DNA from: a virus
Direction: 5' to 3' (one strand)
Virus record (IMG/VR): IMGVR_UViG_3300007734_000678
Coordinates: 1-39,989 of that record
DNA length: 39,989 bases
The notes under the pieces are model-generated. The model was not told where the DNA came from and did not search any database. It was given only the letters and a program-made list of their open reading frames with translations. This document shows, in pieces, positions 32,244 through 39,589 of this stretch. The stretch's first letter is position 1; every line of letters begins with the position of its first letter. The translations under genes and the position numbers were made by a program.

Positions 32244-32481
32244 TTGTCGGTGTTGGTTCAAAATCAATAGTAGGTGCAATAGGTGCTACATAAGGTGCAA
32301 CAGGACCAAATTCACCTGCTTTTGCACGATTAAATAAATCAACTCCCCAAGGCTCAGGATCAAAAGAACAAGCACCAAAAGGCATTTCTTCTACAAATTC
32401 TTCCCATTTAACTGTTAAAAGAATAGAAGTTCTTTCTTCATTGTTATAAATTGGGTCTTTTGCATATTGTAATGTAAACAT
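32233..32481 (-). CDS. Small fibre-linked protein, candidate chaperone
   Basis: An 82-residue protein directly downstream of the tail fibre gene. It contains SFDPEPWGVDLFNRAKAGEFG and a Pro-rich end (VAPYVAPIAPTIDFEPTP). The W-G-x-x-L-F/Y-x-R-A-x-x-G-x-F/Y-G phrase is, from memory, common in small proteins next to phage fibre genes, some of which assist fibre assembly. The ribosome site AAGGAAAAAA precedes the ATG. Function is inferred from position. Confidence 0.55.
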   Translation of the reverse strand: MFTLQYAKDPIYNNEERTSILLTVKWEEFVEEMPFGACSFDPEPWGVDLFNRAKAGEFGPVAPYVAPIAPTIDFEPTPTNAN

Positions 32482-32493
32482 ATTTTTTCCTTT

Positions 32494-33717
32494 TTAAGAA
32501 ACTCTACACGCTACGCCCATACCAGGGGATGATTGACTACCTTGCCCTGCCCCCATCCATTTCCAAGTGCCTGATAAATTATATTCCCGATAATTTTGAC
32601 TATCAGCCGTCTGATCACTATTCCTGCTTATATACCAAGTACTTACTTGATTATTTCCGCTACCTGCTGAATAATTGCTTCCTGCTGACCATTGATTGCT
32701 GAAATTACCTACATTGCCAATCATTGCCGCACAATAACTTCCTACTGTATTAAATCCGGGACAAGCAACACTTAATGTTCCTGATGTTGTAATAGTTCCA
32801 CCTTGTAGTCCATTACCTGTTGCTACGGATGTAACACCTCCAGCTGCTGGTGCAGAACTTACCCAGGTACTTCCATTTGAAGTAAGAATATTTCCGTTTG
32901 ATCCTGGAGCAACCACTTGAAGTGCGCTAGTGCCATTACCAAGAAGTACGTTGTTGGCTGTTAAAGTTGATGCGCCTGTTCCACCATTAGCTACAGGTAA
33001 TGTTCCTGATACGTTAGATTGCAAATTAGCATACGTAGTAGAAGTCGAACCCGTACCACCATTGGCAATTGGCAATGTACCTGATACATTTGATTGTAAG
33101 TTTGCATATGTGGTTGAAGTTGATCCAGTACCACCATTAGCAATAGGTAGAGTTCCGCTTACATTAGACTGTAGATTTGCAAACGTTGTAGATGTAGTCC
33201 CTGTACCACCGTTAGCAATAGGTAGGGTTCCGCTTACATTGGATTGTAAGTTAGCATAGGTAGTTGAAGTTGAACCCGTACCACCCGAAGCAATAGGAAG
33301 CGCAGACCCAAGAGTTAGCGAAGTTAAGTGGGTAACCGCATCAACTACTCCAGTACCTGTACTAAATACCCACATTGTTTTAGCAGTAGGTACAGTAACA
33401 GTTGACCCCGATGCGTTTTTAACAACTACGGCGCCTAGTGTCCCGTTATTAACAAGATACAGTTTTTGGATACTAGGGACAGTCAAATTAAAGCCGCCAC
33501 TACCACCTATATTAAGACGTAATGCACGGGCGTTTTGCGCCGCATTAGTATCAGTTAGGGTTAGCGTAGTGTCACTACTAACAGTAACGTCAACCGAACC
33601 AGTGATAGCCTGTTCAATGGCTATTCCCAAATTGTCGTTAGTTACGTTGCCCCAGGTTCCCGAGTTTTCCCCGGTTGCCATAAGCTGAATTTTAAGATTA
33701 CTATATGTACTTGCCAT
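32494..33717 (-). CDS. Tail fibre/receptor-binding protein
   Basis: A 407-residue fibre. The N terminus (ASTYSNLKIQLMATGENSGTWG) is a common phage fibre attachment opening. Four full 25-residue repeats (LPIANGGTGSTSTTYANLQS plus NVSGT) and part of a fifth follow, a typical beta-structured shaft. After a second Gly/Ser/Thr region comes a distinct C-terminal head of about 110 residues rich in Asn, Ser and Tyr and ending in WKWMGAGQ...GVACRVS, which probably binds the receptor. The GGAGC ribosome site is 6 bases before the ATG. Confidence 0.88.
   Translation of the reverse strand: MASTYSNLKIQLMATGENSGTWGNVTNDNLGIAIEQAITGSVDVTVSSDTTLTLTDTNAAQNARALRLNIGGSGGFNLTVPSIQKLYLVNNGTLGAVVVKNASGSTVTVPTAKTMWVFSTGTGVVDAVTHLTSLTLGSALPIASGGTGSTSTTYANLQSNVSGTLPIANGGTGTTSTTFANLQSNVSGTLPIANGGTGSTSTTYANLQSNVSGTLPIANGGTGSTSTTYANLQSNVSGTLPVANGGTGASTLTANNVLLGNGTSALQVVAPGSNGNILTSNGSTWVSSAPAAGGVTSVATGNGLQGGTITTSGTLSVACPGFNTVGSYCAAMIGNVGNFSNQWSAGSNYSAGSGNNQVSTWYISRNSDQTADSQNYREYNLSGTWKWMGAGQGSQSSPGMGVACRVS
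32973..33300 (-). repeat. 75-bp tandem repeats in the fibre gene
   Basis: Four 75-base units (33226-33300, 33151-33225, 33076-33150, 33001-33075) and a partial fifth encode the 25-residue shaft repeat. Protein copies are nearly identical, but codons differ at many synonymous sites, so the copies are old or kept apart at the DNA level. Confidence 0.9.
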
Positions 33718-33726
33718 TTATTGCTC

Positions 33727-35001
33727 CTAAGCCGCTATCGGCGTCCAATTTGGCGTTTGCGAAGTATCAATCAAGCCCCAGACTAGGGGTCTAGAAACCC
33801 GACCTACTGCACTCACACCCGTTAAGTATACGTTAGCGTCGCTGTTTACGGCAACACTACCCAAAGAAATTGTTCCTGCTACCCCTGTAACAACTGCGTT
33901 TGCCCCTGCCTCCGCCTCAACCTCACCAAGCCCCATCGTACCAGCCACGCCGGTTACATTAACTACGGCTTTTCCTACTACTTGGGCGGTGCCAATTTGT
34001 CCCGTTCCAGACACACCGGTTGGGAAGACGTTAGCTTTAGCGTCTACTTCTTCTTCACCCAATAACGCAGAAGCTTCTACACCGGTTACATTAAAGTTAT
34101 TAACTGTTCTAGTTGTGACAGTTCCTAAAGAAGCCGTAACATCAAAACCAACTAAAACAACGTTAGCTTTAGCAGTTACTGTTACATCCCCTTCAGAACA
34201 AACTGCTTGCTCCCCGGTAACTCCATGGTTAGCACCGGCATCTACAGCCACGCCAATTAATTCTGCAACTATTTCAAAGCCCGTAATATTAGGTACTGCC
34301 TGACCTGATACTTGTACAGTACCTATAGATCCACTTGCCTGTAACCCTACAAGAGTTACTGATTGAGACGTCCTAATCTGCCCAATATTGACGGTAGCGG
34401 CGATACCTATTACGCATACTTTATTAACTCCACCACCCCAAGTGCCTTCACCCCAGCCATACGCACCCCAACCCTCTTCATCGACGCAGGCTACTACGCT
34501 ACCAAGTATGGTCCCACCAGATACGCCCGTGGGCAATGCTGAAGCTTCTGACGTTATGGATACAGTGCCAACAGCGCTGTTTGTACTTACGCCCGTTACG
34601 TTTACGTTAGCTTTTCCATCTATTTCTTCTTCGCCTAACGCACCTATGGCTTGCAAACCGGTTACAGATATGTTGTTATTAGACTGAGGAATTACGGCTC
34701 CTACAGACCCAGAAGCCACAACCCCAGTAACACTAACCCCAATGCCGGTAGTAACACTTGTTATTACACCAGACGCAGATACGCCTGTAACAAGCACATT
34801 AGCCTTAGCGGCTACAGCTTCAGTGCCAATATCCCCAGAGGCAGTTACACCAGTGGGGTTTACATTAGCTAGTCCTACTACACTTACAGTACCAATTGAA
34901 GAGGACGAAGAAACCCCTGTTACGTTAACCGAAACAGAGATTGAACCTTCGCCCCAGGCGCCTAGCCCCCAAGCACCTTCGCCCCAATTGGCTGTCGCCA
35001 T
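33727..35001 (-). CDS. 22-residue-repeat virion protein with W/G-rich caps
   Basis: A 424-residue protein made almost entirely of about fifteen 22-residue repeats with the consensus (A)NVxVTGVxxxGxxGxVxVxx. A Trp/Gly-rich segment (NWGEGAWGLGAWGEG) stands at the N terminus and a second one (EEGWGAYGWGEGTWGGG) near residues 174-190 splits the repeats in two blocks. Both blocks contain a unit with LGEEE(I/V)D(G/A)KAN, which suggests internal duplication of a larger module. The alternating V/T/G pattern suggests a stacked beta-solenoid. It sits just before the fibre gene, so a tail appendage or capsid fibre is likely. No named family is assigned. Confidence 0.75.
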   Translation of the reverse strand: MATANWGEGAWGLGAWGEGSISVSVNVTGVSSSSSIGTVSVVGLANVNPTGVTASGDIGTEAVAAKANVLVTGVSASGVITSVTTGIGVSVTGVVASGSVGAVIPQSNNNISVTGLQAIGALGEEEIDGKANVNVTGVSTNSAVGTVSITSEASALPTGVSGGTILGSVVACVDEEGWGAYGWGEGTWGGGVNKVCVIGIAATVNIGQIRTSQSVTLVGLQASGSIGTVQVSGQAVPNITGFEIVAELIGVAVDAGANHGVTGEQAVCSEGDVTVTAKANVVLVGFDVTASLGTVTTRTVNNFNVTGVEASALLGEEEVDAKANVFPTGVSGTGQIGTAQVVGKAVVNVTGVAGTMGLGEVEAEAGANAVVTGVAGTISLGSVAVNSDANVYLTGVSAVGRVSRPLVWGLIDTSQTPNWTPIAA

Positions 35002-35007
35002 ATGCTA

Positions 35008-35484
35008 TTAAGCGATACGGATGATTGCGTTACTTGCATCAAACGTTGGGAAAATGATAGTGAAGTCACCTGCAGTAGATGTCTTATCACCGCCAAAGTC
35101 CAACACGCATACAGCTGCGTTAGTTAATGCAGAGTTAGCGTTGTCATTAGCCGAAGGTGTGGTGTTATAAATTAAAGCGCCACGAGCGGTAGTGGTAACG
35201 TTGGAGAACGTTAAATCACTAAAGTCAGTAAAGCCTGTACCAGCAGTAGAGTTAGTATTAGTAGTACCAACACCTGTATTGGTTAAAGCTGCACCACCGG
35301 CAGTAACACCAGAAGCCTCGTTAGAAGCAGAATACGTAGTGGTATTTGCATCCAGCGAAGCTGATGATGTGTACAACGCTAGTTTAAAAGTATCCGCACC
35401 AGCTTGACCTGCTGGACGAAAATCGTGTGCGCCAAGTAAAAGCTGGGCTTTAAATGATGTGCACATTGCTTGAGTAATAGCCAT
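35008..35484 (-). CDS. Virion structural protein, 158 residues
   Basis: A Thr/Ala/Gly-rich beta protein. The phrase FKLALYTSSASLDANTTTYSASNE is a pattern I associate with small structural proteins of environmental phages, followed by GGAALTNTG, DFSDLTFSNVTTTARGALIYN and CVLDFGGDKTSTAGDFTI. It lies between head-tail adaptor genes and the repeat protein. It may be a decoration or tail component. A GGAG ribosome site precedes the ATG. Confidence 0.68.
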   Translation of the reverse strand: MAITQAMCTSFKAQLLLGAHDFRPAGQAGADTFKLALYTSSASLDANTTTYSASNEASGVTAGGAALTNTGVGTTNTNSTAGTGFTDFSDLTFSNVTTTARGALIYNTTPSANDNANSALTNAAVCVLDFGGDKTSTAGDFTIIFPTFDASNAIIRIA

Positions 35485-35493
35485 TTGAAACTC

Positions 35494-35784
35494 CTATTCG
35501 TTCAATAAAAAAGTTAGCTCAGGGTGACCAGCTTCCCGCAATCGGTTAGCAATGGTCGTGCGGTCTGAGCGCACCGCTTCTTTTAGGTAAAACACTAAAA
35601 CACTTTGTATGTTCTCTCTAAATGCTTCTGCCTGATCACGAATGGCAGGGTGTGACTTAGAGCCAACATAAATAATCTTGTCGATAGCACGTTCTGCAAT
35701 TTCTTCTGGGGTAAATCCTCTACCCTGTGAGGTTTTCACAATAACATTGCCACCCATAAAGCCTTCTACTGTATCGAAATTCAT
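35494..35784 (-). CDS. Conserved-looking phage protein, 96 residues
   Basis: A soluble helical protein with GGNVIVKTSQGRGFTPEEIAERAIDKIIYVG at the start, then SHPAIRDQAEAFRENI and VLVFYLKEAVRSDRTTIANRLREAGH. The F-T-P-E-E-x-A-E-R-A-x-D-K-I phrase is one I recall from structural modules of short-tailed phages. No enzyme residues are apparent. It is coupled by ATGA to the adaptor gene upstream, which suggests a role in head-tail assembly. Confidence 0.65.
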   Translation of the reverse strand: MNFDTVEGFMGGNVIVKTSQGRGFTPEEIAERAIDKIIYVGSKSHPAIRDQAEAFRENIQSVLVFYLKEAVRSDRTTIANRLREAGHPELTFLLNE

Positions 35785-36470
35785 CGTACTGGATACCTTG
35801 CTTGTAAAGTTCTATACATATCTTGACGGTTCTTGCCTTCACCAAGTTGCAATAACAAGGTCATACCCTCGTCATAACGCTTCTGGTAACTAGCAATGAC
35901 ATCCGCCTCCCCCTTCATAAATACATAAGCTTCCAACAGCGAACCATATAACAACACTTGGTCAAAGTTATTTCCAAGCCAAGACTGACCATTTGCAGAG
36001 TCCACAATAGATTGTGGGTAGTAGAAATAGTGCAATTCACTGTTGTAATCAGCGTCTGGCGTAGGTCCTAAAATAAACGTTACGTCATTAAAAATAGCAT
36101 AGTACTCTGGTGTACCCGTAGTATCTGGGTCTGGATAGCACGAACGAATAAACTCTACGTCCTTATTAAGTAAATACGTCTGTGCATTCGTCACAGGATC
36201 AATGACCGACAACGAAAATGTTGCTTTCCAATCCGTCGGCACATTCAGATACTTATTACCCGTAGTGCAATTACCCGTCACGTTCTTACGAAATACAGGC
36301 AACTGAACCGAGTTATAAATCCTCTGCTCTGCTTGACGAATAAACGTATTAATCTGTTCTGTACTTGTAAAGGTAACAGTGCCCGTCCCGGCAGTATCAG
36401 TCCAAGTAGTAGAGGGGAAGTCGTTCTCAACATACCCCTTAATCGTCTCAAATAGAGTAGAGTAATTCAT
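35781..36470 (-). CDS. Head-tail adaptor, SU10/T7 gp11-like
   Basis: A 229-residue protein. The N terminus (TLFETIKGYVENDFP) and EQINTFIRQAEQRIYNSVQLP helix, the beta middle with YLNVPTDWKATFSLSV, and the C-terminal helix VLLYGSLLEAYVFMKGEADVI follow the pattern of phage adaptor proteins that dock under the portal. These helical-bundle adaptors recruit the nozzle and fibres. The C terminus ends TLQARYPVR. Gene order (two adaptor-like proteins, then tail proteins) supports this. Family naming is from memory of motifs. Confidence 0.7.
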   Translation of the reverse strand: MNYSTLFETIKGYVENDFPSTTWTDTAGTGTVTFTSTEQINTFIRQAEQRIYNSVQLPVFRKNVTGNCTTGNKYLNVPTDWKATFSLSVIDPVTNAQTYLLNKDVEFIRSCYPDPDTTGTPEYYAIFNDVTFILGPTPDADYNSELHYFYYPQSIVDSANGQSWLGNNFDQVLLYGSLLEAYVFMKGEADVIASYQKRYDEGMTLLLQLGEGKNRQDMYRTLQARYPVR

Positions 36471-36476
36471 TAGGGT

Positions 36477-36677
36477 TTACCCCATCTTTGTACTGTGACC
36501 ACGACCCTTAGTCTGTGCTTTACCGCCACGAGTCATTTGGGTTTGGGTGTTAGGTACATTGTTAGGATACCCAGAGTCTTCTTTGTTTAGAGGAACTGTG
36601 TAAGCCTTGGGTTGCGTGTACTTCCCAATAGGATCAGCTGTTTCAGCTGGGAAATACGAAAATGTATCGTTATTCAT
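36477..36677 (-). CDS. Tiny virion-module protein with basic GGKAQTKGRG tail
   Basis: A 66-residue protein. The first 45 residues are polar and Pro/Tyr/Asn-rich, probably unstructured; the last 18 are basic and Gly-rich (RGGKAQTKGRGHSTKMG). The tail resembles the GKTxG tails of two small genes further upstream in the operon (39152-39804). No fold or enzyme is visible. It is 6 bases from the adaptor gene and 1 base from the next small gene. Confidence 0.55.
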   Translation of the reverse strand: MNNDTFSYFPAETADPIGKYTQPKAYTVPLNKEDSGYPNNVPNTQTQMTRGGKAQTKGRGHSTKMG

Positions 36678-36678
36678 A

Positions 36679-36876
36679 TTAACGGCCCCTTCCGGCAGAT
36701 TTTTTGTAAGTAAAGGATGAAACCCGCTGGTTCATAACCTTTGCCATACCACGCCCGTATTTTTTCATATCTTCGTTGGTTTTACCACCTTTACGCATCT
36801 TTTTTACGTCTGGGTCTGGGTGGGCACCTGCGCCTTTAGCCATATGTTTTTTCAGTGCTTCTTTAGTTGTTGCCAT
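36679..36876 (-). CDS. Tiny basic protein
   Basis: A 65-residue protein with about one third Lys/Arg. Sequence features are KALKKHM-like helix at the start, then MRKGGKTNEDMKKYGRGMAK and VMNQR, ending in SAGRGR. The R-K-G-G-K-T and Y-G-R-G-M-A phrases recur in small phage proteins of this sort. It is probably nucleic-acid binding or capsid-internal; evidence is composition only. A GGAG ribosome site precedes it. Confidence 0.6.
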   Translation of the reverse strand: MATTKEALKKHMAKGAGAHPDPDVKKMRKGGKTNEDMKKYGRGMAKVMNQRVSSFTYKKSAGRGR

Positions 36877-36885
36877 TTTTAACTC

Positions 36886-37314
36886 CTAAGTTGTTGTTAC
36901 AGTTACCGTACCCACCGCACCTGCCATAGTCAACGTGCTTGGTGTTAACGGGTTATCAATACCTCTTGGACCCCCTACAGGATTCCAACCCCACTGAATC
37001 ACTCGACTACCCACAGTTGGGAAACCAAGTGAATTTACATTAGTACTTGGAATGTTGGAAATCTGCAATCCCGAAGTACCTGCTTCGTAATACCCTATAT
37101 CTGGTCTAGGATCCCGTACAGCCTGTGGATCATTAACTGGATACAAACCAAGCGATAACTGCGGTTGATCGGGCTCCCAACATTCTTTACATACCTTAAT
37201 ATTAACGTTTTTAGTCTTAATAATTAGGGTTTTTAGCTCTTTTAATTTAAAGCGAAATCCACACCTATCGCACTGCGATATCGCTATACGACCCGATGTA
37301 AACTTGGTGGTCAC
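36886..37314 (-). CDS. Zinc-ribbon structural-module protein
   Basis: A 142-residue protein starting with GTG at 37314, which overlaps the adaptor stop by one base (TAGTG). An N-terminal zinc ribbon is formed by CDRC (15, 18) and CKEC (42, 45) followed by WEPDQPQ. The rest is Gly/Pro/Thr-rich and beta-like, ending in TMAGAVGTVTVTTT. Proteins with this CxxC...CxxCWEPDQPQ layout appear in structural modules of related phages as I recall. The likely role is a virion or assembly component; no activity is shown. Confidence 0.65.
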   Translation of the reverse strand: MTTKFTSGRIAISQCDRCGFRFKLKELKTLIIKTKNVNIKVCKECWEPDQPQLSLGLYPVNDPQAVRDPRPDIGYYEAGTSGLQISNIPSTNVNSLGFPTVGSRVIQWGWNPVGGPRGIDNPLTPSTLTMAGAVGTVTVTTT

Positions 37315-38246
37315 TAGTACCCCCCGCTACCTATATACATTTCACGAGGAACAAAGCGTTGGGAAGCCTTCTCACGGTCTTCACCTGCGGCAATGGTCCA
37401 CTGCTCTTCATAGGCTAATTTAAGCATCTCTGTGCGGTTCATAGCATCAGGGATCTTTAAGGACAGGTGGTATGCCAATCCTGCAACCATACATGGAAGA
37501 AAACGAAATGGGATGTCGGGGGTGTATGTGCCGCCGTCTCCCGTATTCTGCACCCTACGTAGCCTCCAGTACACAAAAGTATATGGGGTAGAACTGTCTG
37601 GGGTAGGCCAAACATAGATAGCAGGTAGGTTAACTACCGACACAGCTGCTCCTGCAGTGTGCGCAGTTGCCGTTGTATTTGACTGCCCACGAACGCAATT
37701 CTGTAGGTCGTTACCACTAATATTAGTGTAGCCAATGATCTCCGCACCGATCTGTACAAAGCCAGAAGTACCAAATCCATCAGCAGAACTTAGGGTAATT
37801 GTGGTGGCAGAAGAGTTAATTGTTGTACTTAGTGTGGCAGCAGTCAGGTTAGTTTGACCTGACTGTCTATTAATCCAGACTTGAATTGGCAAGCCTGTAG
37901 TTGTTTTATTAGGTATTGCTGCGTAGGTAGAAACGCTAATACGGCTGATATTAATATCAATTTGATTAGTTGTATTGTCATTTCTACGAATTACTTGATC
38001 CAGCAGATCAATAGTATCGACTGGCAATGGGTAAATTGGGTTGTTGTAGGTTAAATCAATCTGACCTTCTTCAATAGTCCAAAGATTGATACCACGATTA
38101 GCCCACTCAATAGCCAAAAGATTAAGACTACGACGGGCGGTACGCAAGTCATAGCCAGTACGAAGCTCGGAACCACAGCGTTCAAACGCTTCTTCCACGA
38201 TCTCACGTATCTGCAGGTCAAAATTTGATTCGCCGCTTGTGCTCAT
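37314..38246 (-). CDS. Head-tail connector/adaptor-like protein (310 residues)
   Basis: The N terminus is helical: LQIREIVEEAFERCG and RTGYDLRTARRSLNLLAIEWANRGINLWTIE, a pattern seen in phage connector proteins. A beta domain follows (NNPIYPLPVDTIDLLDQVI), then an Ig-like insertion about residues 130-205 with TTINSSATTITLSSADGFG and GYTNISGNDLQNCVRG, then a C-terminal FRFLPCMVAGLAYHLSLKIPD helix and a closing PREMYIGSGGY. It sits upstream of the second adaptor. It probably seals or joins the head to the tail. It overlaps the upstream gene by ATGA. Confidence 0.72.
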   Translation of the reverse strand: MSTSGESNFDLQIREIVEEAFERCGSELRTGYDLRTARRSLNLLAIEWANRGINLWTIEEGQIDLTYNNPIYPLPVDTIDLLDQVIRRNDNTTNQIDINISRISVSTYAAIPNKTTTGLPIQVWINRQSGQTNLTAATLSTTINSSATTITLSSADGFGTSGFVQIGAEIIGYTNISGNDLQNCVRGQSNTTATAHTAGAAVSVVNLPAIYVWPTPDSSTPYTFVYWRLRRVQNTGDGGTYTPDIPFRFLPCMVAGLAYHLSLKIPDAMNRTEMLKLAYEEQWTIAAGEDREKASQRFVPREMYIGSGGY

Positions 38247-38593
38247 ATCACTTTCCTGTAGGGCTTAACTTTCTTTTTAATCGTTTTGGGCTGGGAGACA
38301 AATTGTTTTCCAGCAGCTTTTCCTGCTCTCTTAGCTCTTGTTGTAGCTGCATATTCAGCAGGAGACAGCGCTTTGATTGCTCGCTCTGGTAAATATCTTT
38401 CTCCCGTGTCGCTTGAACGCTTCCCAGACTTAGTTGTCCACTTTTGAGCGGTCCAAGCTTTAAGAGAACGCTGACTTTTTGCAAGACCGCCCCCAGCTAA
38501 TTTTTTCTTACGTCCAGCGCAATGAGCCCTCTCCGAAAACCCTTTTGGGCTCTCGCAGTTGACTGATTTTTTGCGTTTGTCGGACCATTTCAT
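38243..38593 (-). CDS. Basic protein, DUF5872-like
   Basis: A 116-residue Lys/Arg-rich protein. The N-terminal part has CESPKGFSERAHCAGRKKK, and the centre has SLKAWTAQKWTTKSGKRS then GERYLPERAIKALSPAEYAATT, which follows the DUF5872 pattern (W-T-x-x-K-W-x-T-x-S-G-K, and Y-L-P-x-x-A). DUF5872 proteins occur in phages and large DNA viruses, without a known role. Positive charge suggests binding to packaged DNA. It is coupled by ATGA overlaps on both sides. Confidence 0.72.
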   Translation of the reverse strand: MKWSDKRKKSVNCESPKGFSERAHCAGRKKKLAGGGLAKSQRSLKAWTAQKWTTKSGKRSSDTGERYLPERAIKALSPAEYAATTRAKRAGKAAGKQFVSQPKTIKKKVKPYRKVI

Positions 38594-38859
38594 TTTTTTA
38601 ACTTAGACAAAGTCTGCGCTAATCTTGCACGTTGACCCATCTTGCCAGGCTTTTTAGCAGCTGCGGCAAGCTTTTTAACAGGGATCTTTTCGCCTTTTTT
38701 AACGCCTAAAGATTTACGTAGAGCACCGGGTTTCTTAATAGCAGCTTGAATAAATTTAGTGGAGCCACCCTTTTTAGCGTAACCCATTTTGTTACGCACG
38801 TCTTCGGGCAAGCTAGTTAAACCCTTTTGAGTCTTTGGATCTGGTTCTTTAAGTGCCAT
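38590..38859 (-). CDS. Tiny basic phage protein (ALRKSLGVKKGEKIP type)
   Basis: An 89-residue protein, strongly basic. The core KKPGALRKSLGVKKGEKIP followed by KKLAAAAKKPGKMGQRARLA is a phrase I recall from many small phage proteins encoded among structural genes. The helices alternate with KKPG turns. It may bind DNA in the capsid; no function is established. Its start overlaps the stop of the gene upstream (TAATG). Confidence 0.7.
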   Translation of the reverse strand: MALKEPDPKTQKGLTSLPEDVRNKMGYAKKGGSTKFIQAAIKKPGALRKSLGVKKGEKIPVKKLAAAAKKPGKMGQRARLAQTLSKLKK

Positions 38860-39155
38860 TATTTATACCCCCCACCTTTTTCTTTGTAACGTTTAGCTAG
38901 AAGCTGCGCTTTCCTAGCTGACCACTGACCCGCCGCAGTACCTTGCACAGCTGACGCTTTAATACTATCAAATAAAGCTTTACGCATACCAGGCTTCGTA
39001 TAGTTACCAGCTTGGTTAACCTTTGAAACCTTGCCACCTTCTGCATATAACGCAACCGGTTCATCCCCATCTCGTTTAACAGTTTTACGGGGCATTGATT
39101 TTGCATTAGGCAGTTTCTTGGGGTTAATAATCCCCATACCACGGCTAGTTCTCAT
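38859..39155 (-). CDS. Tiny basic protein with AEGG motif and GQWSARKAQLLA tail
   Basis: A 98-residue protein. It has a basic N terminus, an LYAEGGKVSKV motif near residues 36-46, and a C-terminal domain NQAGNYTKPGMRKALFDSIK then GQWSARKAQLLAKRYKEKGG. The GNYTKPxxRxxLF...GQWSARKAQLLA pattern recurs in phage structural modules and I recall it from other large DNA viruses, with unknown function. The AEGG motif is shared with two larger virion proteins of this phage. It overlaps its upstream neighbour by ATGA. Confidence 0.72.
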   Translation of the reverse strand: MRTSRGMGIINPKKLPNAKSMPRKTVKRDGDEPVALYAEGGKVSKVNQAGNYTKPGMRKALFDSIKASAVQGTAAGQWSARKAQLLAKRYKEKGGGYK

Positions 39156-39589
39156 ACCATCCGCCCTCTAGTCTTACCTCGTTGAGCAATACCATCTGCT
39201 CTTTTAGAAGCAGAAGGCGCTTTTACCTTACCACCCTTACGAAACTCTGGCATTTTTTTAATACCCATACTGCTACTGCCAGCAGGATCTGTCGAATAAT
39301 AAATGGCACGCCCACTACCCGCTTCTTTTCGCCCAAGTTCTTTTGCTTTATCAGCCCGAACTTCATCACCAATGGATCTAACTATTGCTTTAGATTCATC
39401 TATTTTCATTTTCCTAAGCAACTCCTGAGCTCTTTGCTCACGAAGTTTAGTAGCAGCATCCTCTAGCTTGGCATCAAACACAGATGGTCCAGTTTTAGCT
39501 GGACTCTGTTTCTTAGCCTTAAGGTCTTCAGCACTGCCAAACCCTAAGTCAAGCTGATCAAGAGGATTAGTGGGTCTAACCTTCGACAT
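39152..39589 (-). CDS. Small protein with KRADGIAQRGKTRG C-terminal motif
   Basis: A 145-residue protein. The first 80 residues are acidic/basic helical (FDAKLEDAATKLREQRAQELL...IVRSIGDEVRADKAKEL), and a linker leads to a Gly-rich GRAIYYSTDPAGSSS, then FRKGGKVKAPS and the terminal motif SASKRADGIAQRGKTRGRMV. The same motif ends the neighbouring gene. The protein may be processed or docked by this tail. It starts right at the end of the 71-residue gene. Confidence 0.68.
   Translation of the reverse strand: MSKVRPTNPLDQLDLGFGSAEDLKAKKQSPAKTGPSVFDAKLEDAATKLREQRAQELLRKMKIDESKAIVRSIGDEVRADKAKELGRKEAGSGRAIYYSTDPAGSSSMGIKKMPEFRKGGKVKAPSASKRADGIAQRGKTRGRMV

Noticed and set aside
32494-32830. Diversity-generating retroelement target at the fibre C terminus
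   Set aside because: The head domain is Asn/Ser/Tyr-rich, but no reverse transcriptase, template repeat or matching second copy of the sequence is seen in the window.
33001-33300. CRISPR-like periodicity in the fibre gene
   Set aside because: The 75-base period is entirely coding, in frame, and encodes a fibre shaft repeat.
32930-34687. Open + strand frames at 32930-33259, 33989-34303 and 34388-34687
   Set aside because: They are antisense to repeat-rich - strand genes and have repetitive Pro/Val/Thr translations that mirror those repeats; no ribosome sites.
38248-39142. Overlapping - strand frames at 38248-38484 and 38897-39142
   Set aside because: Alternative frames of the real basic-protein genes; they lack ribosome sites and the ATGA spacing seen for the chosen frames.
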